Source: a virus
DNA length: 46,619 nt
Direction: 5' to 3' (one strand)
IMG/VR virus record: IMGVR_UViG_3300020443_000001
Coordinates: 1-46,619 of that record
The notes under the pieces were generated by a model. It did not search any database. It was not told the origin of the DNA and worked only from the letters and a program-made list of their open reading frames with translations. The position numbers and the translations under genes are program-made. This document shows, piece by piece, positions 1 to 7,313 of this stretch (positions within the stretch are counted from its first letter, which is position 1; every line of letters starts with the position of its first letter).

Positions 1-77
1 GAAGAATCCACACCAATTTTAAGCATTGTAAGAAAGTCCATGCTGGGCGTTACCTTTTCGATGCGAGACGGAAGACC
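1..77. repeat. terminal direct repeat, left copy (contig circularity)
   Basis: Bases 1-77 are identical to bases 46543-46619. The exact length of 77 is a common assembler k-mer size, so this is most simply the overlap of a circularly assembled contig and not a biological terminal repeat. Bases 1-41 hold a second copy of the tape-measure gene start (ATG at 41-39, minus strand), which shows that the tail chaperone gene ending at 50 lies directly upstream of the tape measure. Confidence 0.95.
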
Positions 78-801
78 GATTTTATGTCTTTGACCAGAGC
101 TTTCTGTTCAAATCCCTTCGGCCAAGGAACTGGATGTTCCTTATCGTTCAAGACACTAACAAATCCGAGAGACGCTTTTAGGATTGTCTCTGCTTGTTGT
201 TTGGTGAGGGGCCAGCCCGTGAGTTCGGACCAGTGCTTTATCGTGGTGGGCCTTAGAGCTATGCGGATTTCTCCGGAATACTCGAAGAAGCCAAGAGCCA
301 TTAGGCAGTCCAATAAGTAAGTGTTCTCTACGGGGGGCATCAAAGCTGCGTTCCACCGTAGAGAACTATGTGATCGCCAAGCGTATTGCTTAGCCCACAG
401 AATTACTTGCTCTTGGCGTCTGCGAAAAAATTGGCGCGCTTGGCAATGAACGCGTCAAGTTGTGCACGGATCGGGGGGAATTTGGTCAGGAACATGCGCA
501 CATTCTCAGGCGTGAATTCCAGAGGCTTATCGCCCCACGTGATGTTGTCCCAGCCCGTGGTTACTGCAGACAGCAGTTCCACAGCGTTGGCGTCATTGGT
601 GTCCATGGTGGACGGACCCGCCTCGCGCTCGTTCATTTCTGCGATGGCGTTGCGGAATGCACTGCTGTCGCGGCCAAGAACGGTGATAGTGATTTTCTTG
701 CCGTCTTCGGTATACAGCAGAGTGCCGTGAACGGGGTGCTTGAGGTGGCAAGCAGCGCCTTTGTCGGAGGCTTTTTTCAGATCGATTGTGGAGAAATCCA
801 T
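50..801 (-). CDS. tail assembly chaperone, -1 frameshift product (gpGT-like)
   Basis: This is the long product expected if ribosomes slip -1 at 430-424 near the end of the 403-801 gene. After the slip the reading frame is open without a stop from 424 down to the TAA at 52-50, adding 124 residues, so the fusion is about 250 residues (lambda gpGT is similar in size). The downstream part has no good start of its own: the first ATG (340) lacks a Shine-Dalgarno. In siphoviruses the G/GT pair binds the tape measure and recruits tail tube subunits. Its place between the tail tube gene and the tape measure (start at 41/46583) is the standard one. The frameshift is inferred from sequence, not shown. 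Confidence 0.8.
403..801 (-). CDS. tail assembly chaperone (gpG-like)
   Basis: A 132-residue protein whose N-terminal half (KKASDKGAACHLKHPVHGT, then TVLGRDSSAFRNAI) has the look of siphovirus tail assembly chaperones, followed by a helical C-terminal part. The start at 801 has AAGGAAC upstream. It lies downstream of the tail tube gene and upstream of the tape measure. The TTTTTTC run six to eight codons before its stop is a slippery heptamer in the right phase, giving a second, longer product. It acts transiently in tail assembly in the host cytoplasm. Assignment rests on position, size and frameshift architecture more than on any motif. Confidence 0.8.
   Translation of the reverse strand: MDFSTIDLKKASDKGAACHLKHPVHGTLLYTEDGKKITITVLGRDSSAFRNAIAEMNEREAGPSTMDTNDANAVELLSAVTTGWDNITWGDKPLEFTPENVRMFLTKFPPIRAQLDAFIAKRANFFADAKSK
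424..430 (-). promoter_or_regulatory. programmed -1 ribosomal frameshift slippery site
   Basis: Read on the minus strand, the zero-frame codons are AAT TTT TTC GCA, so the heptamer T TTT TTC fits the X XXY YYZ rule exactly. After a -1 slip translation continues CGC AGA CGC CAA without a stop into the downstream open frame. This is the classical arrangement of the lambda-type G/GT tail chaperones. Confidence 0.8.
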
Positions 802-846
802 AACATAGTTCCTTGTGCTTATGTTTACATTGGTGCTTAGGTAGGT

Positions 847-878
847 GTTGGGGCAGCCAGCACGAAAACTGCCCCAAC
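847..878 (-). terminator. hairpin between tail tube and tail chaperone genes
   Basis: GTTGGGGCAG (847-856) pairs with CTGCCCCAAC (869-878): a perfect 10-bp stem with a 12-nt loop, in the 116-bp gap after the tail tube gene. There is no U-tract on the minus strand, so it may be a partial attenuator or RNA-processing/stability element that raises tail tube message over the genes downstream. Confidence 0.45.
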
Positions 879-917
879 ATATCCAGTCTGGCCCCCAGAC
901 ATCAAGGGCCGACCGAA

Positions 918-1367
918 TTAGGCGGCGACTTCGATGACCTCGGTCTCGATTTCGAATTTCACGGTGGCCTGAACAACGCCGTTGATGGACGCGCCACGCT
1001 TGAAGCCCATGACCTTGCCTTGGAAGAAGTCAGCAGAGCCATCGGCGTACGTGACTTTCATCGTGATACGGGCTTTGGACGCCAGAGCCGTTTTCAGAGC
1101 GATTTGGCCAGCATCAGTGGTTGCAAGACCCATCGGCAGCGAAAGCGAGCCATAGTTCAGAGCGCCATGGTACTTCGCAGTGATGCCCGATTTCAGCGGG
1201 GTGTGGGTCACGGTGTCGTGTTCGGGGCCGTACTCAGGAACCTCGGTCAGTTCACCAACTTCGGCCAGACCAGTCAGGGCTGCATAACCTGCAGAGTCTT
1301 CGGTCGCAGGGGCTTCTGCAACGATTTCAATAAATGTGCCAAGGCCTGGCTTGAGTTCTTCGGACAT
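918..1367 (-). CDS. major tail tube protein
   Basis: A 149-residue protein with the beta-rich, small-residue pattern of siphovirus tail tube subunits: an acidic N-terminus, an ALTGLAEVGEL segment, a middle HTPLKSGITAKYHG loop, and a C-terminal part with KVMGFKRGASINGVVQATVKFEIE. It polymerises in hexameric rings around the tape measure to form the non-contractile tail tube. Its position after the tail terminator gene and before the frameshifted chaperones supports the call. The upstream ribosome site is only GAAAG-like. A hairpin follows the gene, which suits a product needed in many copies. Confidence 0.8.
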   Translation of the reverse strand: MSEELKPGLGTFIEIVAEAPATEDSAGYAALTGLAEVGELTEVPEYGPEHDTVTHTPLKSGITAKYHGALNYGSLSLPMGLATTDAGQIALKTALASKARITMKVTYADGSADFFQGKVMGFKRGASINGVVQATVKFEIETEVIEVAA

Positions 1368-1412
1368 GTCGTTTTCTTTCAGTTTAGGCCCTTACGAGGT
1401 GCCTGTTTAAGT

Positions 1413-1811
1413 TTACTTGCCCGTTACAATGTAGTGAAACTGCAGGGGCAAGCACCAAGAAGCCTCCGTGGGGAACCCACTAAGAGGCAAGGGTTCTTTG
1501 TAAATACGCAAAACCCTATCACCTATCGGGAATGAGGACCCGAAAGAATACAGGGGGAGCACCAGTTCCGCTAAATCCGAAGCGGGGTTGGTAAACACCG
1601 ATTTGTCAGTAATGACCTTTACGATCCATATACCTTTTTGTATTTTACCTCCCGCCCGTAGGCCGGGGTTGGTACGGCTTACAATCTCGTGCTCACACAT
1701 TAAGCGTGGTTTGTCTGTTACTACCGGACCATTGGGGAATTGGATCGGTGCTATGTTGGCGTCGTGCAGGATTTTGCCCAGTTTCTTTTCGATGTCTTTT
1801 GAGGAAATCAT
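1413..1811 (-). CDS. tail terminator / tail completion protein (gpU-like, DUF4128 type)
   Basis: A 132-residue protein located between a connector-type gene and the tail tube gene, where siphoviruses carry the tail terminator, which caps the tube and joins it to the head. N-terminal helix (SSKDIEKKLGKILHDANIA) then PIQFPNGPVV and a beta-rich remainder fit the DUF4128/gpU fold class. Its ATG overlaps the upstream stop by four bases (ATGA), showing translational coupling. Function is inferred from position and fold pattern. Confidence 0.6.
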   Translation of the reverse strand: MISSKDIEKKLGKILHDANIAPIQFPNGPVVTDKPRLMCEHEIVSRTNPGLRAGGKIQKGIWIVKVITDKSVFTNPASDLAELVLPLYSFGSSFPIGDRVLRIYKEPLPLSGFPTEASWCLPLQFHYIVTGK

Positions 1812-2236
1812 GCTGTCGTGCGCCTGTTTCTAATCCGACGAGCGTTGGCTAGAACAATGTCAGGCCACTTCGCGGCGTTGGTACTGATTGGGTGCCACCC
1901 CGCGAACTTATCGTCGCCGTACTCGATGTACGCCATGTAAGGCTGGTTCCAGTAAAATTCAACCTCGTCGCCTAATTGGTACGTGTCCATCGATTCGCCG
2001 TACGCAAATTGACCAACGAAGACCCTAGTACCGACTTCCACGGTCAAGCTGGTAACCAAATTCGTGGTTACGTAGGGCATTTTGCCCATCACGAGGGTGC
2101 CACCAGCCGTAACGCCTAAGCTCTTCTCTTGCATGGCGCTAACGAGGTCCTTCACGGACTCAACAACTACACGCTGCAACCGCTCGTCTGTCATGGCCCA
2201 AAAGCGCTTTAGACTAACTTCTTGCAGCACGGCCAT
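1808..2236 (-). CDS. HK97 gp10-like neck/minor tail protein
   Basis: A 142-residue protein of the head-tail connector region. It begins with a helical section (DERLQRVVVESVKDLVSAMQ), passes through a GKMPYVTTNLVTSL segment, and has a QPYMAYIEYGD motif. Such a Y-A-x-x-x-E-Y-G element after a strand-rich part is typical of HK97 gp10/minor tail proteins that sit at the neck. It overlaps its upstream neighbour by one base (TAATG) and the downstream gene by four. Confidence is for the family placement; its exact structural role is not certain. Confidence 0.6.
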   Translation of the reverse strand: MAVLQEVSLKRFWAMTDERLQRVVVESVKDLVSAMQEKSLGVTAGGTLVMGKMPYVTTNLVTSLTVEVGTRVFVGQFAYGESMDTYQLGDEVEFYWNQPYMAYIEYGDDKFAGWHPISTNAAKWPDIVLANARRIRNRRTTA

Positions 2237-2589
2237 TAGTCGATCAACCCTACTTTATACATCAAACTCTCACCGACGGGCGAAAGAGGCTCTACACTCT
2301 CAATCTTAAACTCGCGACCGTCCAGCGTTGTTGAGTCGCCTATCTTGGGCACGTAACTACCAGTAGCGGGGAGCAGTAACATCCTCATAGACATTTCTGT
2401 CGTCGACCCGCGAGGCATAATCCGTTTGTTGCCGCGATCAAAAGCCGGTACTTCACCTTGTGGCCCGTCGCCCGCTGGTGCCCAAGGCGTAGCGCCCGTG
2501 GCCCGCGTAAACGACACCATGAAAGCGCTACCTTTTAGGTCTTGGCCGACCTCGATCAGCGCCGCCTCTATTTCCTGTGCGATGCTCAC
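2236..2589 (-). CDS. head-tail joining / head closure protein
   Basis: A 117-residue protein translated from GTG at 2589, which overlaps the preceding stop as GTGA. It has an N-terminal helix, a Gly/Pro-rich middle (APAGDGPQGEVPAFDRG) and a C-terminal beta part ending DSTTLDGREFKIESVEPLSP, which resembles small head closure proteins. These proteins cap the connector after DNA packaging. The call rests on size, fold pattern and position between adaptor and neck protein; no diagnostic motif is visible. Confidence 0.5.
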   Translation of the reverse strand: MSIAQEIEAALIEVGQDLKGSAFMVSFTRATGATPWAPAGDGPQGEVPAFDRGNKRIMPRGSTTEMSMRMLLLPATGSYVPKIGDSTTLDGREFKIESVEPLSPVGESLMYKVGLID

Positions 2590-3008
2590 CGTCTCGGTCC
2601 TACTGACATCAGACCCACTGAGGAATTGAAACGCATGTAAGGGCGCAAGTACATCTCAATCTTGGTGCTGATGGGGACCAGTTGTGAATTGTCGGGCGTG
2701 TCAAGGCGATTTGCCGACACCTTCTCCCAACGAATGCTGTCCACTGCAATCAGTACTTTGGCTTCTGAGGGATTTAGCGTCCGCTCAAAGAAGCCATTCG
2801 TTGTATTCTCAAGGCATGCCGCCTCATACGTAGCAAGCTCGACTTCTGGCACGTTCTCGTCAAAACCACGCCGGAAGTTGGCCACGTAATGGTATTTGAT
2901 ATAATCAGATGCACGGACCAGCGCGGGGAGGTTCGCGCTGGTGATATCCTGATCGGTAATCCCACGTTCTTCAACGTAGTTGGCCCATCCGTCAATTGTA
3001 CCGTACAT
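2586..3008 (-). CDS. head-tail adaptor (DnaT-like / gp6-type connector)
   Basis: A 140-residue helical protein starting MYGTIDGWANYVEERG. The pattern Y-G-T-x-x-x-A-x-x-Y-x-x-x-R-G, then LVRASDYIKYHY and a later TYEAACLENTTNG, is that of the phage adaptor family often labelled DnaT-like ssDNA-binding protein in databases. Despite that label, members lie right after the capsid and act as the ring between portal and head closure protein. It is the first connector gene downstream of the capsid and is translationally coupled to the next gene. Confidence 0.65.
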   Translation of the reverse strand: MYGTIDGWANYVEERGITDQDITSANLPALVRASDYIKYHYVANFRRGFDENVPEVELATYEAACLENTTNGFFERTLNPSEAKVLIAVDSIRWEKVSANRLDTPDNSQLVPISTKIEMYLRPYMRFNSSVGLMSVGPRR

Positions 3009-3026
3009 CTGATTAACCTTCTGAGC

Positions 3027-3242
3027 TTACTTGGCGGGGGCTGTGTTTTTGCCCGCCTCGTTGGACCCGCCGGATTTCTCCGCAGGTGCGTCTGGCTCTT
3101 TTTCTTCCACGTCACCGACGCGCTCTACTTTGTTGACCATGTGGGCAGGGACTTTGTCGCCCTTGATCATCAGGGTTTTGCCCACTTCAATCGGCTCGTT
3201 CTTGTCGTTAACGAGGCCTTTCCGTGTAACTTTAACTTTCAT
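3027..3242 (-). CDS. small structural-region protein of unknown function
   Basis: A 71-residue protein. Residues 1-45 look like a small SH3-like beta domain (KGLVNDKNEPIEVGKTLMIK followed by VPAHMVNKVERVG). The remainder is a low-complexity charged tail rich in E, K, A, P and G. It lies between the major capsid and the adaptor gene. Similar short genes occur at this place in many siphophages, but no function is established that I can name. Downstream of the capsid hairpin, it heads the connector part of the operon. Confidence 0.6.
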   Translation of the reverse strand: MKVKVTRKGLVNDKNEPIEVGKTLMIKGDKVPAHMVNKVERVGDVEEKEPDAPAEKSGGSNEAGKNTAPAK

Positions 3243-3275
3243 GATGCTTCATCCAATCTAAAATCGAAAGAGAGA

Positions 3276-3300
3276 CCTAGGGACCCTAACAGCCCCTAGG
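3276..3300 (-). terminator. terminator-like hairpin after the major capsid gene
   Basis: On the minus strand CCTAGGG (3300-3294) and CCCTAGG (3282-3276) pair as a 7-bp stem with an 11-nt loop, followed by the pyrimidine run TCTCTCTTTCG. It sits in the 66-bp gap after the capsid stop and could partly stop transcription so that capsid message exceeds connector message. Confidence 0.5.
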
Positions 3301-3308
3301 CTAGTTAT

Positions 3309-4295
3309 TTAGCTGGATACAGCAATCCCGCACTGGCCTTCGGCGTCGAACTTGATTTCGAGGGCAGCGGCGGCGATGACAGTGAAGTCATAGTCGTCTT
3401 CGGGGTTGGCGCGGAATTTGGCACGTGTCACGACAGGCATCGCATTCAGCATTTGGTACACACGGCGGTCTTTTACCAGGGCAACAACGTTGTTTGCGGG
3501 CAGGCGCATGACGGGCTTGATTTCCTTGATACCAGCGATTTCGCTGATGCGCTGCAGGATTGTCTTGGGGTAGCCCGCAGTGAACTCAGCAGTCGAGGCG
3601 TAGAACCAATCGTCCCAGTTCAGGTAAACAGTCGCTGGAACCTTGTAGTTTGCCGAGTGAAGCAGCTTCAAGGTGGCGACCATTTCCGCAACCCATTCTG
3701 CGCCGGAGGCACCGTTCAGGGTAACGCCAGTGGCGCGGGAGTTGCGGTTCGGGTGGTTCAGAACGCCGTAGGACTTGGCCTCACCAACAACGATGGTCGG
3801 GAAACCATACATCGCGGCGTCTTCCAGCTTCTCGGCAACACGACGGTTGGAGTTGTCGCGACCAGCCGCATCCAGTTGGTAGCCCTCGGTAGAAGCCGCT
3901 TCCATCTGACGCCACGAGTACGTGTAACCCGAATCGATCAACGGAACGGGTGTACCGTGGTATTCGATGGTGGGTTGGTCAGTCCGCGCTTTGCCACGGC
4001 CATCAAGCGACACGTTCACTTCACCGGAGTCGCCAACGGTCTGGAAGTGGTGCACCAGCTTGCCGATGGGCAGCGCCATCTGCGAAGAAGCAGCCAGATC
4101 GTCGAAAAGCGTCAGGGTGTCGCGCTGGATTTGAACAGCCTCACGATCCCATTGACCCCAGACATCACGAGGCAGAGCCGAAGCGTTGCCGATGAACTGG
4201 GGGCCGTTTTCATTGGTAATCCGTTCTTGGCGGTGGTTGAACGAGCGGCGGTTGCTAAGAATAACAGCCTGCTGTTGTGGTGTGAAAGTCAGCAT
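3309..4295 (-). CDS. major capsid protein
   Basis: A 328-residue protein placed after the decoration protein gene and before the connectors. It has a typical HK97-fold layout: N-terminal region with repeated aromatic/Asn elements, an E-loop-like part, ALPIGKLVHHFQTVGDSGEVNVSLDG, a spine-helix-like segment with MVATLKLLHSANYKVPATVYLN, and a C-terminal beta region ending EIKFDAEGQCGIAVSS. There is no long N-terminal delta domain, which agrees with a separate nested scaffold in the protease gene. The start at 4295 is preceded by AAGGGGAAC. Family assignment to the siphovirus/encapsulin-like capsids is by pattern and synteny. Confidence 0.85.
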   Translation of the reverse strand: MLTFTPQQQAVILSNRRSFNHRQERITNENGPQFIGNASALPRDVWGQWDREAVQIQRDTLTLFDDLAASSQMALPIGKLVHHFQTVGDSGEVNVSLDGRGKARTDQPTIEYHGTPVPLIDSGYTYSWRQMEAASTEGYQLDAAGRDNSNRRVAEKLEDAAMYGFPTIVVGEAKSYGVLNHPNRNSRATGVTLNGASGAEWVAEMVATLKLLHSANYKVPATVYLNWDDWFYASTAEFTAGYPKTILQRISEIAGIKEIKPVMRLPANNVVALVKDRRVYQMLNAMPVVTRAKFRANPEDDYDFTVIAAAALEIKFDAEGQCGIAVSS

Positions 4296-4309
4296 TGGTG
4301 TTGTTCCCC

Positions 4310-4750
4310 TTATGCCTGTACAACATAGGAGTTGGCGATGGTGACATCGACCAGATCGCCAGCGCTTTTAGCACCCGCGACTCCCGTGAAATGGGCGACA
4401 ACAACGTCACCAGCGGCGGCGGCTTTCAGATAGCCATTTGCGCCGATGGTGAGCGGATCGTTGATCGCGTAGGTTGCGGCGGCGACGCGGGCCAGAAAAT
4501 CGAAAGTTGGCTCGATCTTGTAGCCCAGTCCGGTGTCACCGTCGGTGTATGCGTCTTCAACGGTCTGGCCGTAAAAGTCGCGGTTTGTCAACAGGCGCGG
4601 GTTCTTGCCGTTGGCGGTGGTCAGAACAACCAGTTCTGTGGCCGTCGCCTCGACAAATACGCCTGGCTTCAATGCACCGCTAACGGGCAGAGAAATCGTG
4701 TGGGGCTGACGTTCGGTCGGCCCACGGAAAATGACGTTCGCAGGTGCCAT
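4310..4750 (-). CDS. head decoration protein (DUF2190-like)
   Basis: A 146-residue beta-rich protein immediately upstream of the capsid gene. The sequence runs through SGALKPGVFVEAT, GYKIEPTFDF, a YAINDPLTIGANGYLKAAAAGD stretch and a GDLVDVTIANSYVV end. The P-L-x-I-G-x-x-G-Y-L/V-x-x-A-x-A-G-D pattern is that of capsid decoration or cement proteins such as the DUF2190 group. It would bind outside the expanded capsid and stabilise it. Its ATG overlaps the stop of the protease/scaffold gene by one base. Confidence 0.7.
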   Translation of the reverse strand: MAPANVIFRGPTERQPHTISLPVSGALKPGVFVEATATELVVLTTANGKNPRLLTNRDFYGQTVEDAYTDGDTGLGYKIEPTFDFLARVAAATYAINDPLTIGANGYLKAAAAGDVVVAHFTGVAGAKSAGDLVDVTIANSYVVQA

Positions 4751-5136
4751 TATTCTTTGCCCCCGTTAACCACATTCAGGTCGTAACCCGAAAATTCATC
4801 TTTGCCATCACCATCGTCGGCGTTCAGAACACCGGACTTGGCATTGGCGGCGGACTTGGGTTCTGCTTTGTTGGCCAGTTCGGTCAACGCGGTCAGGTCC
4901 AAGTTTTTGGCGGTTTCTTCGGTCAGAATGCCCGCAGTCACGACCTTGTTGACAAGACCGGCTTTGACTTCTTCGTCTTTGGCCTTCATGGAATTGCCCA
5001 GCTGGGTCATGGTTTCGGCCATTGGAGCGATTGCTTCTTTCAAAGCGTTCGCGATGATGTCACCCAGACCGTCAATCTTGGTCTCGATGCCAGTAACACG
5101 GTTGTTCAGGTCCGTGAATTCCTTTTCGTTTGCCAT
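4750..5136 (-). CDS. nested scaffold protein (internal start in the protease gene)
   Basis: Inside the protease gene an ATG at 5136 (MANEKEFTDLNNR) is preceded by GAGGAG with a 9-base spacer, a strong ribosome site in mid-gene. It gives a 128-residue product that is helical and coiled-coil-like (NNRVTGIETKIDGLGDIIANALKE) with an acidic C-terminus, as scaffolds are. This is the same in-frame arrangement as lambda C/Nu3, where the protease C-terminal part is also made as a free scaffold. The separate product is an inference from the ribosome site. Confidence 0.65.
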   Translation of the reverse strand: MANEKEFTDLNNRVTGIETKIDGLGDIIANALKEAIAPMAETMTQLGNSMKAKDEEVKAGLVNKVVTAGILTEETAKNLDLTALTELANKAEPKSAANAKSGVLNADDGDGKDEFSGYDLNVVNGGKE

Positions 5137-5883
5137 TTCGGCGTTCTCCTCAGGTTCAGGGTTGTCGCTAGCCACCGAGAACGCCTCGATGATTGCTTCT
5201 TTCACGCGCTGCATCACGGGAACTTGACGTTTCCGCTCCAAAGCGCGCATCATGGACTGAATGGCCCAATCGATTTCTTGATCACTCTCTTCGTCGAGAC
5301 GGGAGTTAATGATCATGGAATGTTCGCCATTAACGAGCATCCCCACACCTTGTTCGGGTGTTGCTGCACCAGCTTCGCCAATCAGGATGGCGTCGTGGTC
5401 AAAAATGAGGTCGTGAGCGGTGAACTGCGCTTCCTCATCATTCTCAAGGTTGGTCAAAGCGGCGACCAAACCCGTGGACGTGTGGATTGGCTCTTCCTTC
5501 TCCACAGCGTTCAAAACTTTTTTACCATTCTCAGAACGGTTGGCAACCTCAACGTCGATCACCTTATCCAAAAGAACCTTACCGTTTTCTTGACGGGGGT
5601 TCTCGTTCCACGCGCCAATATAGTGGGCGTTGATGGCTTCGGGGTCGCTGGCGCTTGTCCATTTCCCGTTGATCATCGGGTGGCCGAAAGGAGCCTGAGT
5701 GCGGTCCAACGACTTGTAGGACTTGGCAATCTCTTCCGCTGGGTAGCGGATGCCGTTCATTACCACGTTATCGGGGAGGGTCACCGAAGGAATGATGATA
5801 ACATCACGGCCCCCGCGCTTTTCCTTCCGGATTTTAGACTTGTTCACCAGCGTAGTGACGTTTACGCAGACTGTTTTGTTCAT
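4750..5883 (-). CDS. prohead protease-scaffold fusion (DUF2213)
   Basis: A 377-residue protein. Residues 1-220 match the DUF2213 protease style: VTLPDNVVMNGIRYPAEEI, AHYIGAWNENPR, an EPIHTSTGL element with candidate catalytic Ser, and FDHDAILIGEAGAATPEQGVGM. Residues 240-350 are a helical scaffold domain. The protease would cleave the scaffold and capsid parts during head maturation. The gene lies between portal and decoration/capsid genes, with four-base or smaller overlaps on both sides. An internal ribosome site at the domain boundary suggests that the scaffold is also made alone. Confidence 0.8.
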   Translation of the reverse strand: MNKTVCVNVTTLVNKSKIRKEKRGGRDVIIIPSVTLPDNVVMNGIRYPAEEIAKSYKSLDRTQAPFGHPMINGKWTSASDPEAINAHYIGAWNENPRQENGKVLLDKVIDVEVANRSENGKKVLNAVEKEEPIHTSTGLVAALTNLENDEEAQFTAHDLIFDHDAILIGEAGAATPEQGVGMLVNGEHSMIINSRLDEESDQEIDWAIQSMMRALERKRQVPVMQRVKEAIIEAFSVASDNPEPEENAEMANEKEFTDLNNRVTGIETKIDGLGDIIANALKEAIAPMAETMTQLGNSMKAKDEEVKAGLVNKVVTAGILTEETAKNLDLTALTELANKAEPKSAANAKSGVLNADDGDGKDEFSGYDLNVVNGGKE

Positions 5884-7313
5884 CGCACGGCCCTCAATTC
5901 TGGGGAGGGAGGCGGCAGCGCTTCGGGCGGGCCTTCTTCCTCTTGTTCATCTTCCTTCTGCCCTTCTGGCGCAGGAGGTGGCAACGCTTGCAGCTGACCG
6001 ACTTTTGGAGTTTCCTCGTAGTCGACGGCTTGGCGGATTTCAGCGTTGGAGAACACCTTCTCGCCAGTCTTAAGCGTGTCGGACTTGGAGTTGATGTTCG
6101 CCATCTTCGCGGCTAGTTCCAACTTGTCCTGCAGCGTCGCCTTGGTAAGGTCGGTCCACGTTACGGACCATTCGCCAACCAAAACCCTGAACTGAGTGAG
6201 GCGGTCAACCAGTTCATCGAGCAGCGGAAAAATCTTGTCGCTGCGTCGGGCGTTCATTGTCTGGGACCACTCTTTAGCGTCCTCAGTGGAAGCCCGTTCG
6301 CCGTCTTGCGACCCCACCAGAATTTTCATCGGCACCTCAACGGAGGCGCTGTAGCTCATTGCGGCTACCATGAAATAGGACTCAGGGATCGAAAGCTGCA
6401 CGTTCATCGGTTTGGACTGGATGCCCTGCAACATCAACAGGTTGTCGAAGCCCTTCGAGTAGCTCTCGACCTGTTCATTCATGGCCTCCAGCATGCCCTC
6501 TTCTTCGACGCCCATCATGTTCGCCATTTCGCGAAGAGACGCGTCTTTATCAACTTCCAGCACCGGAGCAGCTTTTGCGTTCTTCCAGAACCCTTCGCCG
6601 CCCGCGCCCTTAATCTTCTCCATGTCCAACAGGTCGTTGTAACCCGCTTCTAGGAGTGAAGGCGCATGTACTGTGCCGTCGCTGGACCAAATCAGAACTC
6701 GGTCGGGGTGGATGGTGAAAGAGCGGGTCTTGGGAAGGGCGTTAGCACTGTCCTCAATAACCGCAGTCTCATTGAAAGTGTACTCAGTAGGCTCCCCGTA
6801 AGTCTCGGACAAGGTGTCTTGGTCCCATCCGGTAACTTGCAGCTGAGGTGCCCAAGCAACAATCACGCCAGCCAACCCTGCGGGTCCTGCAACGTCTCCA
6901 ACGGGCTGGTCAAACGTACGGCCATCCGCGAAGCGCAGGATAAGCGCTGAGTAACCACCAACAAGTGCGCGTCGATCGGCTTCTGCCAACTTCTGCCACA
7001 CCCGCAATTTGCGGAAGCGCTTTGCAATGGCTTTCTCAACCGAGTTTTGGCCATTGCTGTCGTCGTTGGTCAGAACTGGGTTATCTTCCCACGTCTTCGT
7101 AACTGTCTTCGAGACGGCTGCTTTCGCCATGCCGTTCCGACGATACATCTTGTAGAACTGATTAAAACCTACGTGGGTCGGCCAGCCAAAGTCCTTGGCG
7201 TAGTTGTGCTTGGTCTGCGTGTCACCATAATAACCTGGAAACATTTTGTCCAGACGACGCGCATGGTTCATAACTAATTGGTTAATCACCTCCCGCTGCA
7301 TTGTCTCGGCCAT
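5880..7313 (-). CDS. portal protein (DUF1073 type)
   Basis: A 477-residue protein directly after the large terminase, sharing one base with it (TAATG). The N-terminal part (NHARRLDKMFPGYYGD, YRRNGMAKAAVSKTVTKTWEDNP) is the DUF1073 portal pattern, and the central GGYSALILRFADG strand and the later TMNARRSDKIFPLLDELVDRLTQF stem/crown helices agree. The C-terminus is low-complexity Pro/Glu/Gln-rich. Twelve copies form the DNA entry ring of the capsid vertex and dock the terminase. The arrangement terS-terL-portal-protease is canonical. Confidence 0.9.
   Translation of the reverse strand: MAETMQREVINQLVMNHARRLDKMFPGYYGDTQTKHNYAKDFGWPTHVGFNQFYKMYRRNGMAKAAVSKTVTKTWEDNPVLTNDDSNGQNSVEKAIAKRFRKLRVWQKLAEADRRALVGGYSALILRFADGRTFDQPVGDVAGPAGLAGVIVAWAPQLQVTGWDQDTLSETYGEPTEYTFNETAVIEDSANALPKTRSFTIHPDRVLIWSSDGTVHAPSLLEAGYNDLLDMEKIKGAGGEGFWKNAKAAPVLEVDKDASLREMANMMGVEEEGMLEAMNEQVESYSKGFDNLLMLQGIQSKPMNVQLSIPESYFMVAAMSYSASVEVPMKILVGSQDGERASTEDAKEWSQTMNARRSDKIFPLLDELVDRLTQFRVLVGEWSVTWTDLTKATLQDKLELAAKMANINSKSDTLKTGEKVFSNAEIRQAVDYEETPKVGQLQALPPPAPEGQKEDEQEEEGPPEALPPPSPELRAVR

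Noticed and set aside
813-1535. 240-codon open frame on the plus strand
   Set aside because: Antisense across the tail tube gene and the gaps around it, with no ribosome site and unnatural composition.
3453-4328. 291-codon open frame on the plus strand
   Set aside because: Antisense to the major capsid gene; no start signal; the minus-strand gene has clear family features.
4744-5997. 417-codon open frame on the plus strand
   Set aside because: It lies fully antisense to the protease/scaffold gene and part of the portal gene, has no ribosome site, and its composition (Val, Gly, Phe, His) is that of a reverse-strand reading.
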